From: Methanolinea sp. UBA275 | GTDB taxonomy: Archaea > Halobacteriota > Methanomicrobia > Methanomicrobiales > Methanospirillaceae | Assembly (NCBI GenBank): GCA_002506105.1 | Contig: DAWU01000005.1 | Location: 1 to 20,132 of the forward strand | Direction of reading: 5' to 3' | Length of the DNA stretch: 20,132 bases | Shown: piece after piece, positions 6,907 to 14,282 of the stretch | Layout of the letters: every line of letters starts with the position of its first letter | Position numbering within the stretch: the first letter of the stretch is position 1 | The notes under the pieces: generated by a model | Told to the model about the DNA's origin: nothing | What the model saw: the letters and a program-made list of their open reading frames with translations, nothing else | Database searches by the model: none | Translations under genes and position numbers: made by a program

Positions 6907-7299
6907 TCAGGTTTCGGACTTCCGCGAGAGGGCTTTGTGGGGGCAGATCTCGATGCACCGGCCACAGAGGACACATTTTTCCGCATCCATGCGAAGTTTT
7001 GATTCGGTATCAAATGTGAAGACTTCCTGCAGGCAGATGCTGATGCAGGCACCACAATCGACACACTCGCTCTCGTCAAGCGATATCTCCTCTTCGAGAA
7101 GGCGCACAGTAGCCCCGAGATCTGCCAGCTTGTCCCTTACAATCCGGCATGAATCATCCGGGATATCGATGAGGGCTTCTCCTTCAGATGAATCTATGAG
7201 TGCCCGTTCTACATTTACCAGCACGCCTGTATCTCTGACTATCTGGGCAATGATGGGTTTTTTCCCTTCCCTCCTTGAGTATGTGACAAGGAGTTTCAT
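6907..7299 (-). CDS. NIL-domain, two-[4Fe-4S] ferredoxin partner of the aspartate-semialdehyde sulfurtransferase
   Basis: The 130-residue product has an N-terminal NIL domain (about 1-72, a ferredoxin-like regulatory fold). Two four-cysteine clusters follow: Cys79/82/85/89 and Cys109/112/115/119. In the first cluster the residue after the last Cys is Leu instead of the usual Pro. It corresponds to MA1822 of Methanosarcina acetivorans, which works with the DUF39 protein MA1821 to make homocysteine from aspartate semialdehyde and sulfide. The ATG at 7299 overlaps the stop of the DUF39 gene (ATGA). A strong GGAGGTG at 7312-7306 lies six bases before it, so this start is chosen over the in-frame GTG at 7308. 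Confidence 0.93.
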   Translation of the reverse strand: MKLLVTYSRREGKKPIIAQIVRDTGVLVNVERALIDSSEGEALIDIPDDSCRIVRDKLADLGATVRLLEEEISLDESECVDCGACISICLQEVFTFDTESKLRMDAEKCVLCGRCIEICPHKALSRKSET

Positions 7300-8804
7300 T
7301 TCAGCCACCTCCCTCCGAAAAGCTTCCCGAGATCCATTGCGGTAAGCATCCCTATGACCTTGAAATCCCGGTCCACCACCGGGAGGGCGCTTATGTTGTG
7401 CTTTTCGAGCTTCTGGACTGCGATATCCACTGCCTCATCAGCAGTCGTGGTGATCACTTTCCGGCGCATGATGTCCCGGACAAGGGTGCCTTTGCCGGGA
7501 TTGACGACCGCTTTTGAGATGTCGTAGGTCGTCACAATACCAACGAGCACCCCCTCGCTGTTGATCACGGGGAGGTGGTTGATCTCCCCTTTCAGGAGTT
7601 TGCGGGCTGCATCCCTTATCGGCTCCTCCTCTGATATGGAGATAACCCGGTGATCCATTATCTCGAGCACCCGTGGGCCCTGAACGGTCTCGATCATGGG
7701 ACCGGCCTTTTTGGTGGCATCAATCGGCCTCGTGGGCAGGCAGACATTCATCTTCCCGGATTCTATCCATCCCTTCAGCTCGGATGCGATCCGCCTTGCC
7801 CTGCGCACGCTGGAGAGCGAGGACGTCCGTATTTCCTCTCCATTCACTTCGAGATGCCCGCTCTTGAGCATCGCATAATTTACCTTCATCTTGGACGGCC
7901 TGTTCCTTGCTGGAATACCGTAATCAATCACATCCACCCAGATATCCTCGTCCCTTACCGCTGTACTCCTCACCGTCTCTATGTCAAGGACAGGGATGGG
8001 AATCCCCAGCCCAACGTAAAGGGTCACCCCGTATCCTTTCATGGTAGCCGCCCTGATATACTCGGTATCCATCTGTTTCATATCGCCTGTTACCATCAGG
8101 GTGCCAAAGCCACTTCCGGGCGATGCCTGCGTCCCTTCACCTACGACCATACCGGGCGCACCTCCCAGGAAACAGGGGACACCTGATCCTATTCTTCGAA
8201 GGCCTGGATCGTTTGAGATAGGATTGAGCAGGCCTGACCCTGAATAGGTCACATTCCCGCATGAAGGGAGGAGCATCCCCATGTAGGTATAAAGGGCGCG
8301 ATCTGTGGAATTGCAGGCTGCATTGTACCTCTGGTACCCGTTTCTCGGGTTGCACATGATAGCCTGGTTGAGATTCTCCAGGAGCAGTTCCGTGGTGATT
8401 GTCCTCCTGGGATAACAGTCCGTACCTCTCGACATTGCACGGAGCTCAACCGACTTTCCGGCAATGAAGTCTTCGATCACATGGGCGCCACCATACTGGT
8501 CCTCCCTGGTGGTCGATTGCTGGGTTGCACCGATATATGCATCCACCGCCGCCAGGCCGGCATATGCCTCAACGTCGTTCAGCCAGACTCGCTCCATCCG
8601 GATGGGGGGATCGGCATGACCGAAATTGAAAAAACTTCCAGACGAGCACATCGCACCGAATGTCCCCGTAGTCACCACGTCAACCTCTGCGAGTGCCTCC
8701 TCCTCGCCAAGTTCAGCGACGATATCCGGCATCTGCTCGGCAGTGACCACCCGGGCATTTCCATCCCGAATCCGTTCTTGTACCTGATGGATGGTCTTCT
8801 TCAT
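7296..8804 (-). CDS. L-aspartate semialdehyde sulfurtransferase, DUF39 plus two CBS domains
   Basis: The 502-residue product has a DUF39/COG1900 catalytic part (about 1-365) and two C-terminal CBS motifs (about 375-435 and 440-497). It matches MA1821-type enzymes, which convert aspartate semialdehyde and a sulfur donor to homocysteine and so feed methionine synthesis in methanogens lacking the usual pathway. The two cysteines known to be essential in MA1821 (reported at 54 and 131) appear as Cys53 in TGTFGAMCSSG and Cys130 in RGTDCYPRRT. The CBS pair suggests control by an adenosyl ligand, as inference. It is translated in tandem with the NIL-ferredoxin gene. A TATA box at 8822-8832 supports a leaderless start at 8804. 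Confidence 0.95.
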   Translation of the reverse strand: MKKTIHQVQERIRDGNARVVTAEQMPDIVAELGEEEALAEVDVVTTGTFGAMCSSGSFFNFGHADPPIRMERVWLNDVEAYAGLAAVDAYIGATQQSTTREDQYGGAHVIEDFIAGKSVELRAMSRGTDCYPRRTITTELLLENLNQAIMCNPRNGYQRYNAACNSTDRALYTYMGMLLPSCGNVTYSGSGLLNPISNDPGLRRIGSGVPCFLGGAPGMVVGEGTQASPGSGFGTLMVTGDMKQMDTEYIRAATMKGYGVTLYVGLGIPIPVLDIETVRSTAVRDEDIWVDVIDYGIPARNRPSKMKVNYAMLKSGHLEVNGEEIRTSSLSSVRRARRIASELKGWIESGKMNVCLPTRPIDATKKAGPMIETVQGPRVLEIMDHRVISISEEEPIRDAARKLLKGEINHLPVINSEGVLVGIVTTYDISKAVVNPGKGTLVRDIMRRKVITTTADEAVDIAVQKLEKHNISALPVVDRDFKVIGMLTAMDLGKLFGGRWLK

Positions 8805-8821
8805 GCAACAATGTTTTATAA

Positions 8822-8832
8822 TGTATATTTAA
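8822..8832 (-). promoter_or_regulatory. TATA box for the DUF39/NIL-ferredoxin operon
   Basis: The minus strand reads TTTAAATATAC, centred about 24 bases before the ATG at 8804. A second AT-rich block nearer the start (TTATAAAAC) is too close to act as the A-box for this start. Confidence 0.6.
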
Positions 8833-8854
8833 AGATGTTACGTATTACCAATAG

Positions 8855-8864
8855 TAATATATCT
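8855..8864 (+). promoter_or_regulatory. TATA box for the NIF3-SWIM genes
   Basis: TAATATATCT is centred about 36 bases before the ATG at 8895, predicting a leader of about ten bases. It sits in the 90-base divergent gap shared with the DUF39 operon promoter. Confidence 0.55.
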
Positions 8865-8894
8865 TTAATAAAGAAGAGAATCGATACTCTTGTC

Positions 8895-9623
8895 ATGGAA
8901 ATTGGGGAGTTTATCCGAATGATGGATACCCTTGCTTCCCCTGCACTCGCAGAGGAATGGGACAGGGAGAGGATCGGCCTTGTGGTCGAAGGGAGGAAAG
9001 ACCTGGAGCGGATCTGCTGCGCCCTTGATGCAACCACTCCCGTCATAAAGAAGGCGATCGAACATCGGGCAGATATGCTTGTCGTGCATCATACCCCCAT
9101 CTGGGATGCGGTGACCTCTTTCCGGGGTTCACTGGCCATGCTGTTGAGGGACGTCCTCATTTCCGGGATGAACATCTACGTGATGCATACCAATCTCGAC
9201 CATGCCCGGGGTGGCGTCAATGATGTCCTTGCTGATCTCCTGGAGATCGACAGCCCGACTCCCCTCTCTCTTGGCGTTATCGGGGAGTGCGGGATCGATC
9301 TCCAGGAGATGGCAGATCGGCTGGGATGTCCGCTCCGGGTCTGGGGAAGGCCGCCGCTTCCCGGGAGACTCGCGGTTGTAGGAGGCTCAGGATTCATCCC
9401 GGACCTGATTGGGGAGGCAAAAACTGCAGGTGCCACGGCAATCCTTTCTGCCGAAGTACGGCACTCTGTTGCACGCAGTTCTCCCTTACCCCTGATAGAA
9501 GCAACCCACTATGCCCTTGAATCCCCTGCAATGAGAGTGCTTTCACAGACCCTGGGCTGGACCTATATCGAAGATATCCCGTACCTGCAGACATGGATGC
9601 CAAGGAATTCTGGGGCAGACTGA
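8895..9623 (+). CDS. NIF3-like dinuclear metal-centre protein
   Basis: The 242-residue product starts MEIGEFIRMMDTLASPALAEEWDRERIGL. It contains the NIF3 metal-binding features His65-His66 (VVHHTPIWD) and His98-Thr-Asn-Leu-Asp102, a Gly-rich VVGGSGFI, and a late ATHYALESPAMRVL that supplies the last His/Glu. NIF3 proteins (also named GTP cyclohydrolase 1 type 2) bind two metal ions. Their cellular role is unsettled. In the second half the usual TGD-x-x-HH stretch appears as SAEVRHS. The frame is open far upstream but that part is antisense to the DUF39 gene, and the TATA box at 8855 fixes the start. The end overlaps the SWIM gene by 31 bases. Confidence 0.9.
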   Translation: MEIGEFIRMMDTLASPALAEEWDRERIGLVVEGRKDLERICCALDATTPVIKKAIEHRADMLVVHHTPIWDAVTSFRGSLAMLLRDVLISGMNIYVMHTNLDHARGGVNDVLADLLEIDSPTPLSLGVIGECGIDLQEMADRLGCPLRVWGRPPLPGRLAVVGGSGFIPDLIGEAKTAGATAILSAEVRHSVARSSPLPLIEATHYALESPAMRVLSQTLGWTYIEDIPYLQTWMPRNSGAD

Positions 9624-9922
9624 AAGATGAAGGGTGCCTGAGCCCTCATTTGCGTGAGGAGCTGATCCAAGTATACGGTGATCGCGGTGAGAAGGCTGCA
9701 CTTTCACTTGAAAAGAAGATGATCAGGAAATATCGCGATTTCATCGTAGTGGTGGGTGCATCAGGCGAATATGTTGTGGAAGGAGATTTCTGTACCTGCA
9801 ATGACTTCTTGTTCCGCGGGAAATGCTGCTGGCATATCCTTGCTGTCCGCCTTGCGTCGGTCTGCGGAAGAATAGAGGAATACGACCTCTGGTACCAGGA
9901 CACATGGAAAAAGCCAGAGTAG
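9593..9922 (+). CDS. SWIM zinc-finger protein (109 aa)
   Basis: The 109-residue product has a SWIM-type zinc motif, Cys67-x-Cys69, nine residues, then Cys79-x-His81, within FCTCNDFLFRGKCCWHILAV. It is preceded by a helical segment and a short beta stretch. SWIM domains mediate DNA or protein contacts; in eukaryotes small SWIM proteins act with Rad51 paralogues. No partner is seen here, so a role in recombination is only a possibility. The ATG lies inside the end of the NIF3 gene, a 31-base overlap in another frame, and no later Met would keep the domain intact with a plausible N-terminus. Translational coupling with NIF3 is likely. The gene is 57 bases before alaS. Confidence 0.82.
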   Translation: MDAKEFWGRLKDEGCLSPHLREELIQVYGDRGEKAALSLEKKMIRKYRDFIVVVGASGEYVVEGDFCTCNDFLFRGKCCWHILAVRLASVCGRIEEYDLWYQDTWKKPE

Positions 9923-9933
9923 TGGAATCCAAC

Positions 9934-9944
9934 AATTTTTATCG
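9934..9944 (+). promoter_or_regulatory. TATA-like element for alaS
   Basis: AATTTTTATCG lies about 40 bases before the alaS ATG at 9980, predicting a leader of about 10-15 bases. It is the only AT-rich block with workable spacing in the gap. Confidence 0.4.
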
Positions 9945-9979
9945 TTAAAAACCGAATAGACTGGAAACTGTGTGGTTTT

Positions 9980-12724
9980 ATGCTAGAAGAAGAATACCAG
10001 CTCGAATATTTTAAGAACAACGGGCTGACCCGGAAGATATGCACCAAGTGCGGGGCAGCATTCTGGACCCGCAATCCCGCAGCAGAGATCTGCGGAGATG
10101 CTCCATGCGAGACCTATAACTTCATCGGGGCACCCGTTTTCCGCCGTCATACTGTCGATGAGATGCGCGAGGCGTTCCTCTCCTTCTTCGAAAAAAATGG
10201 CCACACCAGGATCAACCGCTACCCTGTCGCAGCAAGATGGCGGGATGATATATACCTCACCATCGCATCCATCGCCGATTTCCAGCCATGGGTCACGGGA
10301 GGTATCGTACCTCCGCCGGCAAACCCTCTCACCATCTCCCAGCCGTGCATAAGGCTGAACGATCTCGACTCCGTGGGGCGTTCAGGCCGCCACCTCACGC
10401 TCTTTGAGATGATGGCACACCATGCGTTCAACTCAGACATCGAGGAGATCTACTGGAAAGAGCAAACCCTTGAGCTCTGCGAGAAGTTCATTTCCTCCAT
10501 CGGGGGGGATCTGAACAGGGTGACCTACAAGGAACATCCGTGGATAGGAGGGGGAAATGCCGGCCCGAGTGTGGAGGTGCTCATAGGGGGACTCGAGGTT
10601 GCCACGCTCGTATTCATGAACCTCGGGCGTCAGAAGACAGGAAAACCGCCGATAGACCTTTCAGGAGAAAAGTACTACCCGATGTCCAACTGGATCGTCG
10701 ATACGGGATACGGACTGGAACGTTTTGTATGGGCATCAAGAGGATCTCCGACCATATACGATGCAGTGTTTCCGGAGATGGTCAGCCGGGTGATGGAATC
10801 TGCGGGGCTTGCGCATGCTCTTGAAGACAAGGAGTACACCAAGATCCTCTCCCTGAACGCGAAATTTTCCGGCGTGATGGATATCTCAGGGACAAACCTC
10901 TACCAGCTGCGAAAGAAGGTTGCTGCTGCAATCGATGTTCCCCTCGAGCGGCTTGACCGGATGATAACTCCCATCGAGAAAGTGTATGCTATTGTCGATC
11001 ACACCCGGTGTCTCGCCTATATGCTCGGCGATTGTATCGTTCCATCCAATGTAAGGGAGGGCTACCTGGTGCGACTTGTGTTACGCCGGACGCTCAGGAT
11101 GATGAACGAACTGGGAATAAAGGATCCGCTGGCCGACCTCATCGAACAACAGATGAGGATCATCGGAACGCAGTCGTTCGAACAGGACATGCTGATCGTG
11201 CATGAGATTGTGGAACGGGAAGTAGAGAAGAGCAACGCCACTATGCAGAGGGGCACCAAGATTGTCCAGAGGATCGCAAGGAATTACAAGAATAAACGGG
11301 AAAGGGTCCCGTTAAAGGAAATAATAACCCTGTACGATTCACATGGCATTCCCCCGGAGATAATCAAGGAGGTGGCAGTATCAGAAGGGGCGGTGGTGGA
11401 GCTCCCTGATAATTTTTACTCGCTCATCGCTGACATGCACTCCGAATCGGGACCCCAGGAAACCGAAGATCCGTTTGCCAAGTACCATGAGCGGATCAAT
11501 GCCCTTCCCGGCACACGGAAACTCTTCTATGAACAGCCCTGCGACATGGAATTCGATGCCATGGTCATCGATTTCTTTGACGGCAACGTGGTGATGGACC
11601 AGACACTCTTTTACCCCGAAGGCGGTGGACAGCCATCCGACAGCGGCATGCTGATCACCGCTGAAAACATGGTCAGGGTTGATGATGTCCGGAAGGTGGG
11701 GGACGTGATCATACACCACGTGAACGGTGGCACACTTCGCAGGGGAGACCGCGTGAAGGGGATCGTGGACGAAGAGAGGCGCTGGTCCCTCATGCGCCAC
11801 CATACCGCAACACACCTCATGCTCCATGCTGCAAAAGAGGTTCTCGGGGCACACATTCACCAGGCAGGTGCACAGAAAGGGCTCGAAAGTTCACGGCTAG
11901 ACCTCCGCCATTACAAGCACATCACACCCGATGAACTCCGGAAGATTGAGATCGCGGCAAACAGGATGGTGATGGCGGACCAGATGGTGGACGTGTCACA
12001 CCTCGACCGGACAAAGGCCGAACAGGCATATGGCTTTGCTCTTTACCAGGGAGGGGTTCCCCCCGGGAAGGATATCCGCATCGTCCAGGTTGCAGGCGAT
12101 GTGGAAGCGTGTGCGGGCACTCATTGCAGGAGTACTGGGGATATTGGGTTCATTAAGATCATGAGGGTTGAGCACATCCAGGACGGCATAGAACGCATCG
12201 AGTTCGCTGCAGGAATGGCTGCTGTCGAATACGTCCACCGGCTTGAGGGGTTGATCAGCCAGTCATCAGAAACGCTCTCTGTCCAGTACGAAAATCTTCC
12301 TGCCACGGTGAGCAGGTTTTTTTCCGAGTGGAAGAGCCAGAAAAAGGAGATAGAACGCCTCCGGGAGAGACTTGCCGACCTTGAAAAGAAAAACCTGTCT
12401 CCCGAGATGGTTGGAGCGATCCCTCTCCTTGTAAAGAAGATCGATCTCTCTGGAAAAGAACTCGCCGTCATCGGTGGTGAGATCTCCAGCAGAGGGGGAG
12501 TTGCCCTCCTTGCGAGTGGTACAGAGCGTATCACAGTCACTCTCATGTCAGGGACCAGCAAGGTGAACGCGTGTGAGATCATCGGACAGGTCTGTTCAAT
12601 CCTTGGTGGTAAGGGTGGTGGATCGGCAACCATGGCCCAGGGTGGTGGTCCCGATGTCCAGCAACTTGATCTCGCCATGAAAATTGGGAAAGACCGGATC
12701 ATGGAGGCACTTCGGGGACATTAG
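9980..12724 (+). CDS. alaS: Alanyl-tRNA synthetase, archaeal type
   Basis: The 914-residue product has the order of archaeal AlaRS: an N-terminal zinc-containing extension (CTKCGAAFWTRNP), the class II catalytic core (FLSFFEKNGHTRINRYPVAARWRDDIYLT; later TGYGLERFVW), a helical tRNA-binding region, the editing domain and a C-terminal oligomerisation domain. The editing site shows His608-x3-His612 (HHTATHL) and Cys711-x3-His715 (CAGTHC), which hydrolyse mischarged Ser- or Gly-tRNA-Ala. The C-terminus has the Gly-rich CSILGGKGGGSATMAQGGG. The length is normal for the archaeal form. The stop is followed at once by the winged-helix membrane regulator, suggesting co-transcription. Confidence 0.98.
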   Translation: MLEEEYQLEYFKNNGLTRKICTKCGAAFWTRNPAAEICGDAPCETYNFIGAPVFRRHTVDEMREAFLSFFEKNGHTRINRYPVAARWRDDIYLTIASIADFQPWVTGGIVPPPANPLTISQPCIRLNDLDSVGRSGRHLTLFEMMAHHAFNSDIEEIYWKEQTLELCEKFISSIGGDLNRVTYKEHPWIGGGNAGPSVEVLIGGLEVATLVFMNLGRQKTGKPPIDLSGEKYYPMSNWIVDTGYGLERFVWASRGSPTIYDAVFPEMVSRVMESAGLAHALEDKEYTKILSLNAKFSGVMDISGTNLYQLRKKVAAAIDVPLERLDRMITPIEKVYAIVDHTRCLAYMLGDCIVPSNVREGYLVRLVLRRTLRMMNELGIKDPLADLIEQQMRIIGTQSFEQDMLIVHEIVEREVEKSNATMQRGTKIVQRIARNYKNKRERVPLKEIITLYDSHGIPPEIIKEVAVSEGAVVELPDNFYSLIADMHSESGPQETEDPFAKYHERINALPGTRKLFYEQPCDMEFDAMVIDFFDGNVVMDQTLFYPEGGGQPSDSGMLITAENMVRVDDVRKVGDVIIHHVNGGTLRRGDRVKGIVDEERRWSLMRHHTATHLMLHAAKEVLGAHIHQAGAQKGLESSRLDLRHYKHITPDELRKIEIAANRMVMADQMVDVSHLDRTKAEQAYGFALYQGGVPPGKDIRIVQVAGDVEACAGTHCRSTGDIGFIKIMRVEHIQDGIERIEFAAGMAAVEYVHRLEGLISQSSETLSVQYENLPATVSRFFSEWKSQKKEIERLRERLADLEKKNLSPEMVGAIPLLVKKIDLSGKELAVIGGEISSRGGVALLASGTERITVTLMSGTSKVNACEIIGQVCSILGGKGGGSATMAQGGGPDVQQLDLAMKIGKDRIMEALRGH

Positions 12725-12744
12725 TGCCCGGGTGGTTGGGGGAT

Positions 12745-13413
12745 ATGGATACGGAGACCAGTGATTCAGCGGACACCGGAACCATCACAAAGAACGGTGA
12801 AGTATTAGTTCTCCAGCCAGGGGACGAACGTGCCCAGAAGATAGGAAAAGCAATTGCAAGCCAGTCCGCAACCGATATCCTCAACGCACTCCAGGAACGG
12901 CCGAAAACCGCCGGAGACCTGACCTCATCGCTCAATATGCCGATGGGGACAGTTAAATACCACCTGGAAAATCTTGTTGAAGCAGGGCTTGTGGAAGTGA
13001 GGCAGATCCGCTACAGTGTGAAAGGAAGGGAGATCAAGGTATACGGTCTCAAGGACCAGCTTCTCATTGTAGCTCCAAGGGTCCAGAATATCCGATCTAT
13101 CCTGCTCAAATATGCTACACTTTTTGCCGTAGTAATCCTCGCCACCTTCGCAGCGTATTCGATGTCGCCTCTGCTTTCCTCCGACGCCGATACTGGTGCC
13201 GGATTTGGAAGAGATATCACCGCAACCTACCAGGCCGAGAAAGGTACAGGGACGCTGGTTGCACCCTCACCTGCAACAGGTATTGAAAGTTCAATGGCGA
13301 GTGCCCCGATAGGCACTCCCTTTGACCCGTTCCTCGCATTCTTCCTTGGAGGATGCCTGGTTATCCTCATATTGCTGCTGTATGAAGCGTTGACCTGGCG
13401 GAAACATGCATGA
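12745..13413 (+). CDS. Membrane-anchored winged-helix transcriptional regulator
   Basis: The 222-residue product has a winged helix at about 35-105, with recognition helix MPMGTVKYHLENLVEAGLV and a wing near VKGREIKVYGL. Two membrane segments follow, about 123-144 (ATLFAVVILATFAAYSM) and 195-215 (FLAFFLGGCLVILILLLYEA), with a Ser/Thr/Gly-rich loop of about 50 residues between them. The predicted topology puts the DNA-binding domain and short tail inside the cell and the loop outside. The family resembles ArsR-like regulators. The chosen ATG at 12745 lies just after a G-rich GGTTGGGGGAT. A GTG at 12724 overlaps the alaS stop and is an alternative. What the outer loop senses is unknown. Confidence 0.85.
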   Translation: MDTETSDSADTGTITKNGEVLVLQPGDERAQKIGKAIASQSATDILNALQERPKTAGDLTSSLNMPMGTVKYHLENLVEAGLVEVRQIRYSVKGREIKVYGLKDQLLIVAPRVQNIRSILLKYATLFAVVILATFAAYSMSPLLSSDADTGAGFGRDITATYQAEKGTGTLVAPSPATGIESSMASAPIGTPFDPFLAFFLGGCLVILILLLYEALTWRKHA

Positions 13414-13549
13414 TATCGCATGAACAGTGATTGTTCACCAGCCTTTTTTGAGGCGTATGAAAAGAAGGTATTGGGGATATATGCAATCTGGAATGGCATG
13501 TGGAGGATCACTACGAGGGGTTGCATGCTGGTATCGAGTAGCGGAACTC

Positions 13550-13798
13550 TCAATAACTCACCTGTTCCTGCTCGTAAATCTCTGACATATGCACGGTCTC
13601 CATCGGAGGATATACAAGCCTTATCCACTCCCGCTGGATATTCGGGTTCTCTTTTCGTACTGCACATGAAGTACGGAAAGCCATCCACGTGTTCGAAGCT
13701 TCAATGGACTGAATGTATTCACGATCGATGGCTTCGTTGAGGGAATCGATATCCGCTACAATATCCTCAATCGTGTTGAGAGATGGGTAGCTACTCAT
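13550..13798 (-). CDS. Small hypothetical protein coupled to the Cys-rich gene (82 aa)
   Basis: I do not recognise this protein. It is 82 residues, acidic in its first third (NTIEDIVADIDSLNEAIDREY) and ends MSEIYEQEQVSY. No membrane segment or signal peptide is seen. The ATG at 13798 overlaps the stop of the upstream Cys-rich gene by eight bases (ATGAGTAG), a coupling arrangement that supports this start over an in-frame ATG at 13876 and supports both genes being real. The 136 bases beyond its end, up to the convergent membrane regulator, hold nothing I can identify. Confidence 0.65.
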   Translation of the reverse strand: MSSYPSLNTIEDIVADIDSLNEAIDREYIQSIEASNTWMAFRTSCAVRKENPNIQREWIRLVYPPMETVHMSEIYEQEQVSY

Positions 13799-14162
13799 AG
13801 CACATCCCTTCTGCAGGTTGACAGGAATTGGAAGTAGTAGATCCGACTTGGGCTCTCCGGAAGTGATGCGAGACATCGTCCCGGATAATTTCCTTGATCT
13901 GCGAGATTAAGGCCATGCTTACCTCCCCTGGGTCTTCTCCCGTTTTCTCGGCTATCATGCGGGAGATCTGGGGAACGAGATCCTTGTGATAATGGCAAGG
14001 AATGCCTGTTATCTTCCAGATCGCAAATTTAATCTCTTGTTCCAGTGTCAACCTCATTGTAACACCGCACCCTGTGCACCATTGCACCGACTTCATTCCC
14101 TGGCAGGGATGTGCGACCTGTTTCGCACACCCCCGACAGTTCCTGCACACCCATGTATGCAT
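13791..14162 (-). CDS. Small Cys-rich, probably zinc-binding protein (123 aa)
   Basis: The 123-residue product has six cysteines near its N-terminus: Cys6, Cys9 and Cys12 (CRNCRGC), Cys20, then Cys29 and Cys32 (CTGC). This suggests one or two zinc sites. The rest is helical (RLTLEQEIKFAIWKITGIP, then DLVPQISRMIAEKTGEDPGEV) and might bind nucleic acid or protein. I do not recognise the family. A TATA-like TTATTTATAC at 14168-14180 is too close to the ATG at 14162 and would instead suit the in-frame ATG at 14096, giving a 101-residue form that loses the first four cysteines. A second AT-rich block near 14204-14216 would suit the longer form. It is divergent from the histidine kinase. Confidence 0.68.
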   Translation of the reverse strand: MHTWVCRNCRGCAKQVAHPCQGMKSVQWCTGCGVTMRLTLEQEIKFAIWKITGIPCHYHKDLVPQISRMIAEKTGEDPGEVSMALISQIKEIIRDDVSHHFRRAQVGSTTSNSCQPAEGMCYE

Positions 14163-14249
14163 TAATAGTATAAATAATTATTCCGTAATGAATACTAACA
14201 TTGATTTTTATTATTAGATTCTTTTGAAAATTGTTATTGAAGAGAATCA

Positions 14250-14259
14250 TTATATAAAT
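14250..14259 (+). promoter_or_regulatory. TATA box for the histidine kinase gene
   Basis: TTATATAAAT is centred about 29 bases before the ATG at 14283. It overlaps or precedes the in-frame ATG at 14262 too closely for that start to be used. Confidence 0.7.
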
Positions 14260-14282
14260 GAATGCTGCGTTTAATAGTGTAT

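Noticed and set aside
8481..8894. N-terminal extension of the NIF3 frame back to 8481
   Set aside because: The extension is antisense to the conserved DUF39 gene and lies upstream of the TATA box at 8855.
11381..11860. 159-residue minus-strand frame inside alaS
   Set aside because: alaS is unmistakable on the plus strand through its editing motifs; this is an antisense shadow of the same codons.
12121..12702. 193-residue minus-strand frame at the end of alaS
   Set aside because: Serine/arginine-rich antisense shadow of the AlaRS C-terminal domain.
13414..13549. Possible small gene between the membrane regulator and the coupled small genes
   Set aside because: The plus-strand frame starting at 13420 is antisense to the 82-aa gene over most of its length, with no promoter or domain.
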